The notes under the pieces were generated by a model, which was given only the letters and a program-made list of their open reading frames with translations, made no database searches and was not told the DNA's origin. A stretch of 64,000 nucleotides of DNA from Flavobacterium jejuense (GTDB lineage: Bacteria; Bacteroidota; Bacteroidia; Flavobacteriales; Flavobacteriaceae), in the NCBI RefSeq assembly GCF_006491595.2, contig NZ_VEVQ02000012.1, forward strand, positions 62,001 to 126,000. Reading direction: 5' to 3'. Both the position numbers and the translations under genes were made by a program. This document shows positions 9,428-18,265 of the stretch, in pieces; the stretch's first letter is position 1; each line of letters opens with the position of its first letter.

Positions 9428-9763
9428 CTACATAGATAGTTTTTTATATTTATTCATCATTTGAACACCATGTACTAATGCTGCTCCACTTTTTATGGCT
9501 GCTGTAACATGAACAGCTTCCATCATCTCTTCTTTTGTTATCCCTCTTTTTAAACCGTCACCTGTATAAGCATCAATACAATAAGGACATTGCACTGCAT
9601 GAGAAACAGCCAAAGCGATTAGTGATTTTTCTCTAGCAGACAGGCTTCCTTCTTCAAAAACTTTTCCATAATATTCAAAAAAACTTTTACCTAATTCTTC
9701 ACTCCATTCTACAATTTTTCCAAATTTCTTTAAATCTGCTGGATCATAATACGTCTTTTCCAT
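9428..9763 (-). CDS. AhpD/carboxymuconolactone decarboxylase-like protein linked to ArsS
   Basis: A 111-residue, single-domain helical protein of the AhpD superfamily. The redox motif CPYC (C59-C62) sits in HAVQCPYCIDAYTGDGLKRG, the usual position before the proton-relay helix. Small proteins of this type accompany ArsS so often that they are annotated as arsenosugar-associated peroxidase-like; some homologues have selenocysteine at the second Cys. A thiol redox role toward arsenic intermediates is plausible but unproven. It starts 3 bp after the rhodanese gene ends and precedes arsS by 92 bp, all on the same strand. Confidence 0.88.
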   Translation of the reverse strand: MEKTYYDPADLKKFGKIVEWSEELGKSFFEYYGKVFEEGSLSAREKSLIALAVSHAVQCPYCIDAYTGDGLKRGITKEEMMEAVHVTAAIKSGAALVHGVQMMNKYKKLSM

Positions 9764-9766
9764 TTT

Positions 9767-10270
9767 CTATTTTTTATTATTTTTATACACTTTAATTCCC
9801 TTTTGTAAATATTTACCCCACATTTTAGAAAAAGCATGTACTTTTTCGGTTACTTTCCCTTTATTGTCAACTATTGAATAGCCTTTATTTTTCCACTCAA
9901 AAAGACCTCCATAAAGATTTTGTACATTTTTATAGCCTAATTTCAACAGTTTTTCTCCAATGTTCTCACTTCTTACTCCTAAAGAACAATACACTACGAT
10001 TTCAATATCTTTATTTGGATATTGACTTTGAAAATTTTCTGCATCAAATTTTTTATACCCAACAAAAACAGCTTTTTCTAAATGACTTACTTGATATTCT
10101 TCAGCCTCTCTAGTATCCAATAGTAGAAAATCATTAAGTTTATGCAATTCTTCTGCTGTGATATAAGATACCGAGTTTTTATTATAGCGCTGTATAACGT
10201 CTGATATCGTTTTTTGCGAAAAAGTTACATTTAATAAAATTAAAAATAAAAATACTATTCCTTTTTTCAT
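9767..10270 (-). CDS. Exported rhodanese-like protein
   Basis: The ATG at 10268-10270 gives a 167-residue protein with a clear signal peptide (MKKGIVFLFLILLNVTFSQ); an in-frame upstream start at 10303 would bury it. One rhodanese domain follows, with DTREAEEYQVSHLEKAV and the catalytic loop YCSLGVRSE (Cys about 95), then GYKNVQNLYGGLFEW. Such domains carry persulfide or bind thiophilic oxyanions; several rhodanese relatives act on arsenate. It is the first gene of the run leading into the AhpD-like protein (3-bp gap) and arsS, so it probably opens the operon. Localisation would be periplasmic. The function within arsenic metabolism is inferred from position only. Confidence 0.85.
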   Translation of the reverse strand: MKKGIVFLFLILLNVTFSQKTISDVIQRYNKNSVSYITAEELHKLNDFLLLDTREAEEYQVSHLEKAVFVGYKKFDAENFQSQYPNKDIEIVVYCSLGVRSENIGEKLLKLGYKNVQNLYGGLFEWKNKGYSIVDNKGKVTEKVHAFSKMWGKYLQKGIKVYKNNKK

Positions 10271-10391
10271 TGCTTGATTATATAATTCTGAAAAGCTATA
10301 CAAATAGCTTATATTTAATTGTAACTTTTAGTGAAGCTACAAAAAAAGAAATCTTTTTTGGCTAGACAAAAGTTAAAAAAAATATTTATTC

Positions 10392-10958
10392 TTACTTTTT
10401 TGCTCCTTTAAATCCCTTTTTACTATTCTTTTTAACTTTAAAAGAATGTATCATTTTATCCATTATGTCTTCATAATCTGATTTCTTTTTTAATAATGTC
10501 CATGTCATAATTTGGTAGTAATTATCAATTCCATTTACATATGCCACTTCATAAAAAACATTAAAATCTTCTACTTTACCCTCAAATTTCATTACTCTTG
10601 TTTCTAAAGAATTTATTACTGTATCTTTTTCAATTTTATTTTTCATTTCTATATTACTAGCTAAACCAGTAGACAAAAGATCCACATAACCATCAAAATC
10701 ATTAGAATAAATCTCATCTATTCCATTTTCTGTCAAAGCATTTTCTAATTCTCCTTTATTCTCATGAATTACAATAATATATAATTCTTTAAAAATGTTC
10801 TGATATTGAAGAGAAGCTTCATCATTAAGTTCTTTTGATTCTGAAAGATAGGAAGGCAATTGAATAGAGTAATTACTCACATTTATAGTTTGTAATTCTT
10901 CTGAAGTTTCACATGAAATAGTAAAAAAAACTACTAGTATTAAAAATATTTTTTTCAT
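10392..10958 (-). CDS. Hypothetical lipoprotein
   Basis: A 188-residue protein with a lipoprotein signal peptide (LILVVFFTISC, Cys at 16). The mature part starts with a short motif, NYSIQLPSYLSESKELND, then a mixed alpha/beta body and a very basic tail (KKNSKKGFKGAKK). This resembles small Bacteroidota lipoproteins that look like the PsbP/Mog1 fold (the IQLPSYLS start and the late MKFEGKV strand), but I cannot name the family with confidence. It is separated from the rhodanese gene by about 120 bp and probably transcribed alone. Confidence 0.7.
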   Translation of the reverse strand: MKKIFLILVVFFTISCETSEELQTINVSNYSIQLPSYLSESKELNDEASLQYQNIFKELYIIVIHENKGELENALTENGIDEIYSNDFDGYVDLLSTGLASNIEMKNKIEKDTVINSLETRVMKFEGKVEDFNVFYEVAYVNGIDNYYQIMTWTLLKKKSDYEDIMDKMIHSFKVKKNSKKGFKGAKK

Positions 10959-11210
10959 TTGTTAAAATTTTATACAAACAAAAATATGGAATTAGAAATA
11001 AATTAATTAATCAACATAAGATAAACATAGAATATATTAAACTAGATCTTAGCGGATTATTTAATTCACACCGCTGTAGCTTACAAATAGAATTAAAGTT
11101 GTTCTTGTTTTTTCACCTTTTTAATTCGCTCTTTCAAATCTAATAATAGTCATTCTTTAACTAGCTAATTTGGTATAATTATATAATTGATTAAATTTAA
11201 AAAAAATAAA

Positions 11211-12203
11211 ATGAGTTACTTAGCAGACAAAAAACGCTATGACAACATGCAGTACAAGCGATGTGGCAAAAGTGGAATTGAATTACCCCTTATTTCACTA
11301 GGCCTATGGCATAACTTTGGAGGCGTAGATATTTTTGAAAACGGAAGAAAAATGGTTTTGCGTGCCTTTGATTTGGGTATTACCCATTTCGATCTAGCAA
11401 ATAATTATGGCCCACCAGCAGGGTCTGCCGAAGAAAATTTTGGAAAAATCCTTAAAACTGATTTAAAATCATACCGAGATGAAATGATAATTACTTCAAA
11501 AGCTGGTTGGGATATGTGGCCTGGTCCTTATGGTAATTTTGGTTCTCGAAAATATTTGATTGCCAGTTGTAATCAAAGTTTAAAACGAATGGGATTAGAA
11601 TATGTAGATATTTTCTATAGTCATAGACCTGATCCAAATACACCAATCGAAGAAACTATGATGGCTTTAGATCAAATTGTAAAATCAGGAAAGGCTTTGT
11701 ATGCAGGTATTTCTTCATACAATCCTGAAGAATCAAGAGAAGCCATTGCTGTTTTAAAATCTTTAGGCACACCATGTTTAGTTCATCAACCATCTTACAG
11801 TATGTTTAACCGTTGGATAGAAGATGGATTATTAAATGTGTTAGAAGAAACAGGTGTAGGTTCGGTTGTTTTTAGTCCTTTATTTCAAGGCTTATTAACA
11901 GATAAATACCTAAATGGAATTCCTCAAGGCTCTAGAGCATCAAAACCAGATAGTTTTTTATCTAGTAGAGACATTAACGAAAAAAACATTGAAAAAGTTA
12001 AAGCACTAAATGAAATAGCCAAAAAAAGAGGACAAAAAATGTCTCAATTAGCATTATCTTGGGTCTTAAGAGACGAGAGAGTTACCTCTGTAATTATTGG
12101 TGCAAGTAAAGTTTCTCATATTGAAGATGCTGTTGGAATACAAAGCAATCTTACTTTCTCATCGGAAGAATTAGAAGCTATTGAAAAAATATTAAAAGGA
12201 TAA
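11211..12203 (+). CDS. Aldo/keto reductase, YghZ/Gpr-like
   Basis: A 330-residue (beta/alpha)8 NADPH-dependent reductase. The ATG at 11211 is preferred over a TTG eight codons upstream because the family begins close to YKRCGKSG. Catalytic features are D and Y in FDLANNYGPPAGSAE (the Asp and Tyr of the tetrad), K in ITSKAGWDMWPG and H in FYSHRPDP; the C-terminal NADPH-binding part contains VIIGASKVSHIEDA. The GPPAGSAE segment and overall pattern match the YghZ/L-glyceraldehyde 3-phosphate reductase branch, which detoxifies small aldehydes. It stands alone between two minus-strand genes. Confidence 0.9.
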   Translation: MSYLADKKRYDNMQYKRCGKSGIELPLISLGLWHNFGGVDIFENGRKMVLRAFDLGITHFDLANNYGPPAGSAEENFGKILKTDLKSYRDEMIITSKAGWDMWPGPYGNFGSRKYLIASCNQSLKRMGLEYVDIFYSHRPDPNTPIEETMMALDQIVKSGKALYAGISSYNPEESREAIAVLKSLGTPCLVHQPSYSMFNRWIEDGLLNVLEETGVGSVVFSPLFQGLLTDKYLNGIPQGSRASKPDSFLSSRDINEKNIEKVKALNEIAKKRGQKMSQLALSWVLRDERVTSVIIGASKVSHIEDAVGIQSNLTFSSEELEAIEKILKG

Positions 12204-12482
12204 TTGTATAAAGTTTTTTTTCTATAAACTAGGGTAATATCCAGATACATTGCTTCATTTGTAAAAACCAACTTGTTGATTTTTTTCAGAAGTTCGTCTA
12301 AGAATAAAATATGCAATGATAATTAAAACAGTACACAGAGCATTCTAAATATAGAAAACTAACGAAACTATGTGTCAAATTTAATGGAGGAAATTTTGGA
12401 ATTGAAAAAATATTGATACATTTTCCTACTTATCAATATTTTATCAATTCCAAAGCTTTTATCTCTATTGCAATAAATTAAA

Positions 12483-13148
12483 TTATTCTCCTAAAACATC
12501 TATTGAAATAAACTCAGTTTCTATTTTGCTTTTTTCAATTTCTTCATCTGCAATCCAATATTCTGAAGTATATATTTTATAATGATCATTACTATGTTCT
12601 AATTTCCAAATAATATCATTTGCTTCTTCAAAAGGAGTATTATGTTCCAATTTTTCAGAAAAAAGCCTTTTAATTACATTTCTTTCAGAAGTCATTTCCA
12701 TTATATATTTAATTATTTCTTCTTTGGTTAAAACCTCAGAATAATCTTCTATTTCTACTAAAACCTCAATTAAAATCGCTTTTGTATTTGGAAATTTACC
12801 ATTATATAATTTAAACAAAAGTTGATTTATAGAAAACAAATCAAGGTGAAGACCAATTTCTGGATACTCTTCTGATATTTTATCAATTAGCATATCATTA
12901 GAAATTTGTTCAATTTGATTTTCGTTTAAAAACGCACTTAATTTATATGTTAGTAGTATTTGAGCAGCTTGATTTGGTTCTAATTCGCTAACGGCCATTT
13001 GAAGATATTCAATACATTCATCATTTGACAAAGTATCTGCTACAGGAACGTCGAAGGCTTTTAGCAGTGCAAAATAATCTTCTTTTGACCAATAATTTGG
13101 AATTTCTGTTAACGAACTTACTTTTTCTATTGTAAATATTGCTTTCAT
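12483..13148 (-). CDS. Hypothetical acidic protein
   Basis: A 221-residue, acidic, probably helical cytoplasmic protein with no signal peptide or membrane segment. Regular helices and conserved-looking segments (EIPNYWSKEDYFALLKAFD, then a later KYIMEMTSERNVIKRLFSEK) suggest a folded domain, but I do not recognise the family. It is isolated: 279 bp of noncoding DNA lies on its 3' side and about 220 bp on the other. Confidence 0.6.
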   Translation of the reverse strand: MKAIFTIEKVSSLTEIPNYWSKEDYFALLKAFDVPVADTLSNDECIEYLQMAVSELEPNQAAQILLTYKLSAFLNENQIEQISNDMLIDKISEEYPEIGLHLDLFSINQLLFKLYNGKFPNTKAILIEVLVEIEDYSEVLTKEEIIKYIMEMTSERNVIKRLFSEKLEHNTPFEEANDIIWKLEHSNDHYKIYTSEYWIADEEIEKSKIETEFISIDVLGE

Positions 13149-13297
13149 ATTTTGAATTTATGTAAAATTAAATAGTGTCAATTTTTCTAATTTACCATAA
13201 ATAATATTGAAATGAAACTAGTTTAACAAACTTATAAGTATAATGTTCTAAATATTTGCCTTTTAACTTTGCTAATTATTTATTCTATGATTTATCA

Positions 13298-13332
13298 ATA
13301 AAAAAACCTGTAAATAAAACACTTACAGGTTT
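13298..13332 (-). terminator. Rho-independent terminator of the alcohol dehydrogenase gene
   Basis: Perfect 10-bp stem (AAACCTGTAA at 13304-13313, TTACAGGTTT at 13323-13332) with a 9-nt loop. On the minus strand it is followed by a run of T (complement of 13301-13306). It lies 36 bp after the stop of the 13369-14427 gene. Confidence 0.8.
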
Positions 13333-13368
13333 ATCATAGTTCTTAATAAAGACTAATTTAAATATATA

Positions 13369-14427
13369 TTATGATTTCAAAGATTCCATATCAATTACAA
13401 AACGATATTTAACATCGCTTTTTAGCATTCTTTCATATGATTCGTTGATATTGTGCATTCTAATGATCTCGATTTCTGAAACAATATTGTGTTCTCCGCA
13501 GAAATCCAACATTTCTTGCGTTTCGGCAATTCCACCAATTAGTGAACCTGCTACAGATTTTCTTCCCATAATCATTGGAACGGTATTTAAGAAAGGATCT
13601 AAAGGACCAAGATATCCTACTAAAACTAAAGTTCCGCTGTAATTTAATGTGTTAATGTAAGGATTAATGTCATGAATACTAGGTACTGTATCAATTATTA
13701 AATCAAACTTTCCAGTAGCAGCTTTCATTTGGTCTTGATCTGTAGAAATCACTACATTGTGAGCTCCTAAATCTTTTGCATCTTGAATTTTATCAGGAGT
13801 TCTTGAGAATAACGTTACTTCTGCTCCTAAAGCATTGGCTAGCTTTAAAGCCATGTGACCTAATCCTCCTAAACCTACAACTGCTACTTTACTACCTTTT
13901 CCCACTTTCCAGTGTCTTAATGGTGACCAAGTTGTAATTCCTGCACATAATAATGGAGCCACAGCTGCTAAATCTAAATTTGTTGGTACTTTTAATACAA
14001 AGTTTTCATCAACCACTACTTTTTCAGAATATCCTCCAAAAGTGTGTCCTCCTAAGTGTTTATCTTGTCCGTTATATGTTCCAACCCAACCGTTTGAACA
14101 ATATTGTTCTAAATCATTTTTACAACTATCGCAAGTTTGGCAAGAATCAACCAAACAACCGACACCAGCCAAATCACCTACTTTAAATTTGGTCACATCG
14201 CTTCCAATTTTTGAAATTCTACCTACAATTTCATGACCAGGAACTGCTGGATACATGGTTCCTCCCCAATCATTACGAGCCGTGTGTAAATCAGAATGAC
14301 AAACACCGCAGTATAGAATCTCAATTTCAATATCTTTGGCTAATACTTCTCTTCTGTTTATGTTTACTTCTTTTAAGTCAGCTTCAGCTGATTCTGTTCC
14401 AAATGCTTTTACTTGTGTAGTGTTCAT
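13369..14427 (-). CDS. Zinc-dependent NAD(P) alcohol dehydrogenase (YahK/cinnamyl-alcohol type)
   Basis: A 352-residue medium-chain dehydrogenase. It shows catalytic zinc ligands in YCGVCHSDLH and GHEIVGR, the structural zinc site with four Cys (SCQTCDSCKNDLEQYC), and the Rossmann motif GLGGLGHMALKLA. The sequence WVGTYNGQD followed by GGYSEKVVVDE and the GITTWSPLRHW segment match the YahK/AdhC-like NADP aldehyde reductases. These reduce a wide range of aldehydes. It follows a pair of short-chain dehydrogenase/regulator genes on the same strand but has its own terminator, and the upstream gene ends in another terminator, so it is likely a single-gene unit. Confidence 0.93.
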   Translation of the reverse strand: MNTTQVKAFGTESAEADLKEVNINRREVLAKDIEIEILYCGVCHSDLHTARNDWGGTMYPAVPGHEIVGRISKIGSDVTKFKVGDLAGVGCLVDSCQTCDSCKNDLEQYCSNGWVGTYNGQDKHLGGHTFGGYSEKVVVDENFVLKVPTNLDLAAVAPLLCAGITTWSPLRHWKVGKGSKVAVVGLGGLGHMALKLANALGAEVTLFSRTPDKIQDAKDLGAHNVVISTDQDQMKAATGKFDLIIDTVPSIHDINPYINTLNYSGTLVLVGYLGPLDPFLNTVPMIMGRKSVAGSLIGGIAETQEMLDFCGEHNIVSEIEIIRMHNINESYERMLKSDVKYRFVIDMESLKS

Positions 14428-14633
14428 ATTTTTGTTATTTATTTGATAAAATCGTTCTCAATTATTCTTTTCTTTTAACGACACATCATCCTTCATTATG
14501 ATTTCTAAAGTTGAATTTACTAGTTTTCTAAAGGTAATAAAATATTAGGTTGCATAAAAATTTTGATTGTTGTGTTTATAAAAAGTAGAGATTATTTTTT
14601 TAGTACAATAAAGAAATTTTAATTAACAAAAAC

Positions 14634-14659
14634 ATCCCTTAAAATAATCTTTAAGGGAT
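14634..14659 (-). terminator. Rho-independent terminator of the 14687-15454 SDR gene
   Basis: Perfect 10-bp stem (ATCCCTTAAA at 14634-14643, TTTAAGGGAT at 14650-14659) with a 6-nt loop, followed on the minus strand by GTTTTTGTTAA. It lies 27 bp past the stop codon. Confidence 0.78.
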
Positions 14660-14686
14660 ATTTGATTTTTATTGAATGCTGAATAC

Positions 14687-15454
14687 TTACATTTTGAATC
14701 CACCAGAAACTTCAATTCTTTGCGCATTAACCCATTTAGAATCCTCTGAACAAAGAAAAGCTACTACAGAACCAATGTCGTCTGGCAAACCAACTCTTCC
14801 TAGTGCAGTTTGAGAAGCCAAAGCTTGATTAAAATCTGAATTATCTCTAACAAATCCACCACCAAAATCGGTTGCAATAGCTCCTGGAGCTACCGAGTTT
14901 ACTCTAATCCTTCTATTTCCTAACTCTAAGGCTTGGTATCTTGACAAAGTGTCAATTGCGGCTTTCATTGCTCCATATGCTGAATATCCTTCAAAAGAGA
15001 AACGAGCTAATCCAGAAGATGTATTTACAATACTGCTGCCGTCATTTAATAAAGATAATATTTTTTGAGTTAAAAAATAAGGTCCTTTAAAATGAATATT
15101 AGTCATTGCATCCAATTGCTCTTCTGTTGTCAATTCAAAACTTGCATTTACTCCTACACCTGCATTATTAACTAAGGCATCTAATTTGTTCCCATCAAAA
15201 TTAGAAGTTAAAATAGTTTCAATTTCGTTTTTAAAGGTTTCAAAACCTGCTATTTTTGAAAGGTCTAATTGTACCGTAAATGCTTTTTGTCCCAAATCTT
15301 TAATTTCATGAACGACTTTTTCAGCATCTTCTTTTTTGGTTTGATAAGTAATGATTACATCAAATCCTTTTTTTGCTAATTGTAAAGCTGCATCTTTTCC
15401 AAGTCCACGACTTCCACCTGTTACTAAGACTATTTTGTTTGCATTGTTTACCAT
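14687..15454 (-). CDS. Short-chain dehydrogenase/reductase (SDR)
   Basis: A 255-residue classical SDR with the cofactor motif TGGSRGLGKDAA (about 12-23), NNAG (about 92-95), catalytic Ser in VNTSSGLARF, YSAYGAMKAA (Tyr/Lys) and the C-terminal KWVNAQRIEVSGGFKM. It is very similar in layout to the SDR at 17415-18179, and each has an adjacent AraC-type regulator, suggesting duplicated or parallel aldehyde/ketone response modules. The substrate is unknown. The upstream gene (15629-16351) is an AraC-type regulator in the same direction with a 174-bp gap, which probably contains the promoter. Confidence 0.92.
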   Translation of the reverse strand: MVNNANKIVLVTGGSRGLGKDAALQLAKKGFDVIITYQTKKEDAEKVVHEIKDLGQKAFTVQLDLSKIAGFETFKNEIETILTSNFDGNKLDALVNNAGVGVNASFELTTEEQLDAMTNIHFKGPYFLTQKILSLLNDGSSIVNTSSGLARFSFEGYSAYGAMKAAIDTLSRYQALELGNRRIRVNSVAPGAIATDFGGGFVRDNSDFNQALASQTALGRVGLPDDIGSVVAFLCSEDSKWVNAQRIEVSGGFKM

Positions 15455-15628
15455 TTTTATATGTTTTAAAATTACAATGCAAAGTTGCGAACAATCACAT
15501 TTTCAAACTTGTATCAAATCACTATTGTATATTGATAACATTAAAATTTATATTATGGAAAAGAAAAAAGGTACCAACATACAATGCCGATACCTTAAGT
15601 AATATGTTATTGCTTTAAAAGTGTTATG

Positions 15629-16351
15629 CTAGTAGACCTGTATTAAATCACTACTAAATTTTAATGCTTTAGGAGGCATTCCAAACATTTCGTACATATA
15701 TTTGTTTAATTGCGGAAGGTCATAGAATCCTGTATCATAAGCAATATCCGTTAGACTTCGGTCTTTTTCAGAAAGTGTAAGATAAATTGCTTGACGCAAC
15801 CTTGTCCATAATAAATATTTAGACAGGCTACTACCTGTTTGCTCCTTAAATAGTGCCGCTAATCGTGATGGAGAAAGGAAAACTATATCAGCAAAAGTTT
15901 GTGGTGTGATATCAGATTTAAAGTAATTTTCCTTGATATATTCTACTATTTTTTTAACTCTTTCATCATAATCATTAGAGGGTAATTTGGATAGCAAAGC
16001 ATCTATTATCTTGCTAATGTCCAAGCCATCTTTTGGTGTTTGAAAGAAAACGTTTGTCTCTACTGGAGAGTCAAAAACGATAGATGCTTCATTTTCTTTA
16101 AACCGGCTCGCCAGTTCTAAGCCAATATTGGAGTACGGCTCGATATTTAAAACATTCAATGTGCCTTTTTCTGCAACACAAAAATGATTAACATGAGGTT
16201 TAATCAAAAAACCATGAATACGTTCGTGAAGTTTACCGCTTATGGTTGAATTAAAAGGTGTATCATTTGATAAAACAATCTGATAAGCCGAATGATGATG
16301 GATTTCTACAGTAAGATTACGTGCCTGAAGTCCTAAAATAAATGGATTCAT
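15629..16351 (-). CDS. AraC-family transcriptional regulator
   Basis: A 240-residue protein with an N-terminal cupin-like sensing region (EIHHHSAYQIVLSND, HGFLIKPHVNHF) and a C-terminal double helix-turn-helix (about 140-235). The latter includes ITPQTFADIVFLSPSRLAAL and the second helix pair in SLTDIAYDTGFYDLPQLNK ending MFGMPPKAL. It lies upstream of an SDR gene and is a candidate regulator of it. The inducing ligand is unknown. Confidence 0.9.
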   Translation of the reverse strand: MNPFILGLQARNLTVEIHHHSAYQIVLSNDTPFNSTISGKLHERIHGFLIKPHVNHFCVAEKGTLNVLNIEPYSNIGLELASRFKENEASIVFDSPVETNVFFQTPKDGLDISKIIDALLSKLPSNDYDERVKKIVEYIKENYFKSDITPQTFADIVFLSPSRLAALFKEQTGSSLSKYLLWTRLRQAIYLTLSEKDRSLTDIAYDTGFYDLPQLNKYMYEMFGMPPKALKFSSDLIQVY

Positions 16352-16473
16352 AATTAGGTTTAATTTACAAACATATTAAAAAATGTTTATTTACTAATCA
16401 CATAATACTGAATTCATAATCAATACATTAATTGTTGTGTAATTCTATCTCAATTAGTATTATCTGTTGATTA

Positions 16474-17388
16474 TTAGTTAAATGAGTTTCTAAACTCTAA
16501 AGGAGACAAACTAGTTTTTACTTTAAATAATTTGGAAAAGCTTTGGCTATGCTCAAAACCTAATTCAAAGGCTATTTCTGAAACCGTTAATTCAGTTGTT
16601 GACAATTTTTCTTTTGCCTTTTCAATAAGTTTTTCGTGAATATGTTGTTGTGTTGTTAATCCTGTTAAAGATTTTAATAAACTGCTCAAATACATTGGAG
16701 ACAGATTCAATGAATCAGCAAGAAATTGTACACTAGGTAAACCACTAAAATTTTGATCATTAAAATATTCTTCCAAAACAAGCTCCAGTTTCTCTAAAGT
16801 ATTATGGTTATTGGTTTTTCTTGTAATGAATTGTCTCTGATAGTAACGGTCAGAATAATTAAGCAAGGTTTCAATTTGAGATACAATGATGTTTTGACTA
16901 AAACTATCTAAATTGTTGTTATATTCTTGTTCAATATGTCTAACAATAGTATTTAGTGTTGATTCTTCTTTTTCTGAAAGAAACAACGCTTCATGTACTG
17001 AATAATCAAAAAAATTATAATTCTTAATAGTTTTAGCCAAAGAAGTATTCCAAAAGAAATCAGGATGAACCATTAGCACCCAACCGGTTTTTGGTGATGC
17101 CAATTCTTCAATAACTTCTATGCTAAAAACTTGATTAGGAGCAATAAAAAACATAACTCCATTTTCAAAATCATAATGGTTTTGACCATATTTATATTTA
17201 ACTCCATTAATTCGTTTAATTGAAATATGATAAAAATCAAATACAAAGTGTTTGTGATGTATCTCTTTAGAACAATTAAAGCTTCCATAATCAAATAAGC
17301 TGATTAATGGATGTTGAGGAGAAGGTAAGCCTTTCATTTTATGAAATTCACCAATTGATTTAACTCTATGTACTTGATTTTGAATCAT
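16474..17388 (-). CDS. AraC-family transcriptional regulator
   Basis: A 304-residue protein with an N-terminal cupin-type domain (HFVFDFYHISIKRINGVK, FFIAPNQVFSIEV) and a C-terminal AraC domain. The AraC part runs from LPSVQFLADSLNLSPMYLSS to VSEIAFELGFEHSQSFSKLF with KTSLSPLEFRN. It resembles the many Bacteroidota AraC regulators placed beside oxidoreductases. It follows the SDR gene at 17415-18179 by 26 bp in the same direction, so the two form an SDR-regulator operon. Confidence 0.91.
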   Translation of the reverse strand: MIQNQVHRVKSIGEFHKMKGLPSPQHPLISLFDYGSFNCSKEIHHKHFVFDFYHISIKRINGVKYKYGQNHYDFENGVMFFIAPNQVFSIEVIEELASPKTGWVLMVHPDFFWNTSLAKTIKNYNFFDYSVHEALFLSEKEESTLNTIVRHIEQEYNNNLDSFSQNIIVSQIETLLNYSDRYYQRQFITRKTNNHNTLEKLELVLEEYFNDQNFSGLPSVQFLADSLNLSPMYLSSLLKSLTGLTTQQHIHEKLIEKAKEKLSTTELTVSEIAFELGFEHSQSFSKLFKVKTSLSPLEFRNSFN

Positions 17389-17414
17389 ATTGTAAAATTA
17401 CATAAATTATCTAT

Positions 17415-18179
17415 TTATAATAACATACCTCCGGAAAGTTCAATACGTTGACCGTTCATCCAACCAGCTTCTGAAGAGCAAATTAACGCAACAACCCCAC
17501 CAATATCTTCAGGTTCTCCAACTCTACCAAGAGCTGTCATGCCAGCAATTACTGACCTCTTAGATTCATCTGATTTATTAGATCCTCCACCAAAATCAGT
17601 TGCAATTGCTCCTGGTGCTACAACATTTACCGTAATTTGTCTGTTTCCTAATTCTTTTGCTAAACACCTTGTATAAGTCTCTATGGCTCCCTTCATACTA
17701 GCATAAGCCGAAACATTTGGAAAAGTTACTCGAGTTAAACCTGATGAAATATTAATAATTCTTCCTCCATTATTAATAAAAGGTAGTAGTTTTTGAGTTA
17801 AAAAATATACTCCTTTAAAATGGACATTCATTAATGTATCAAATATTTCTTCAGAAGTGTCTGTGACAGAACCATAATGCCCTAAACCTGCATTATTAAG
17901 CAAGAAATCAATATTTGGTGAGCCTTCGTTTTCTTGTAAATGTTGTGTTACTTTTTCAACAAATGCATCAAATGATTTGACATTACCCGTATCCAATTGA
18001 TAAGCAATTGCTTTTTGACCTAAAGAAAGAATTTCTTCTATCACTTTGTCTGCTGCTTTTTTATTGCTGTGATAAGTAAAAATAATATTATTTCCTTTTT
18101 TAGCTAAATTGATAGCCATATCTCTGCCTAAACCTCGGCTTCCACCAGTTACTAATGCGATTTTACTTTTAGTTGACAT
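17415..18179 (-). CDS. Short-chain dehydrogenase/reductase (SDR)
   Basis: A 254-residue classical SDR: TGGSRGLGRDMA cofactor motif, LNNAGLG, catalytic INISSGLTRV and YASMKGAIE, and WMNGQRIELSGGMLL at the C-terminus. It is closely related to the SDR at 14687-15454 (the same GSRGLG, NNAGxG, GAIATDFGGG and MTALGRVGEPEDIGG blocks). It is first in a two-gene unit with the AraC regulator at 16474-17388. The substrate cannot be inferred. Confidence 0.92.
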   Translation of the reverse strand: MSTKSKIALVTGGSRGLGRDMAINLAKKGNNIIFTYHSNKKAADKVIEEILSLGQKAIAYQLDTGNVKSFDAFVEKVTQHLQENEGSPNIDFLLNNAGLGHYGSVTDTSEEIFDTLMNVHFKGVYFLTQKLLPFINNGGRIINISSGLTRVTFPNVSAYASMKGAIETYTRCLAKELGNRQITVNVVAPGAIATDFGGGSNKSDESKRSVIAGMTALGRVGEPEDIGGVVALICSSEAGWMNGQRIELSGGMLL

Positions 18180-18265
18180 ATTTATTTGTTTTAAATTTAT
18201 ACTGCAAATTTCGATCAGTTAATTTTAAGTGATGTAGTCAAAATATGGGTTGTTGTAGTCAAAAT

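Noticed and set aside
1-10958. arsM or other ars genes to complete arsenic methylation
   Set aside because: No SAM methyltransferase or ArsB/ArsC-like frame is present here; the gene must be elsewhere or absent.
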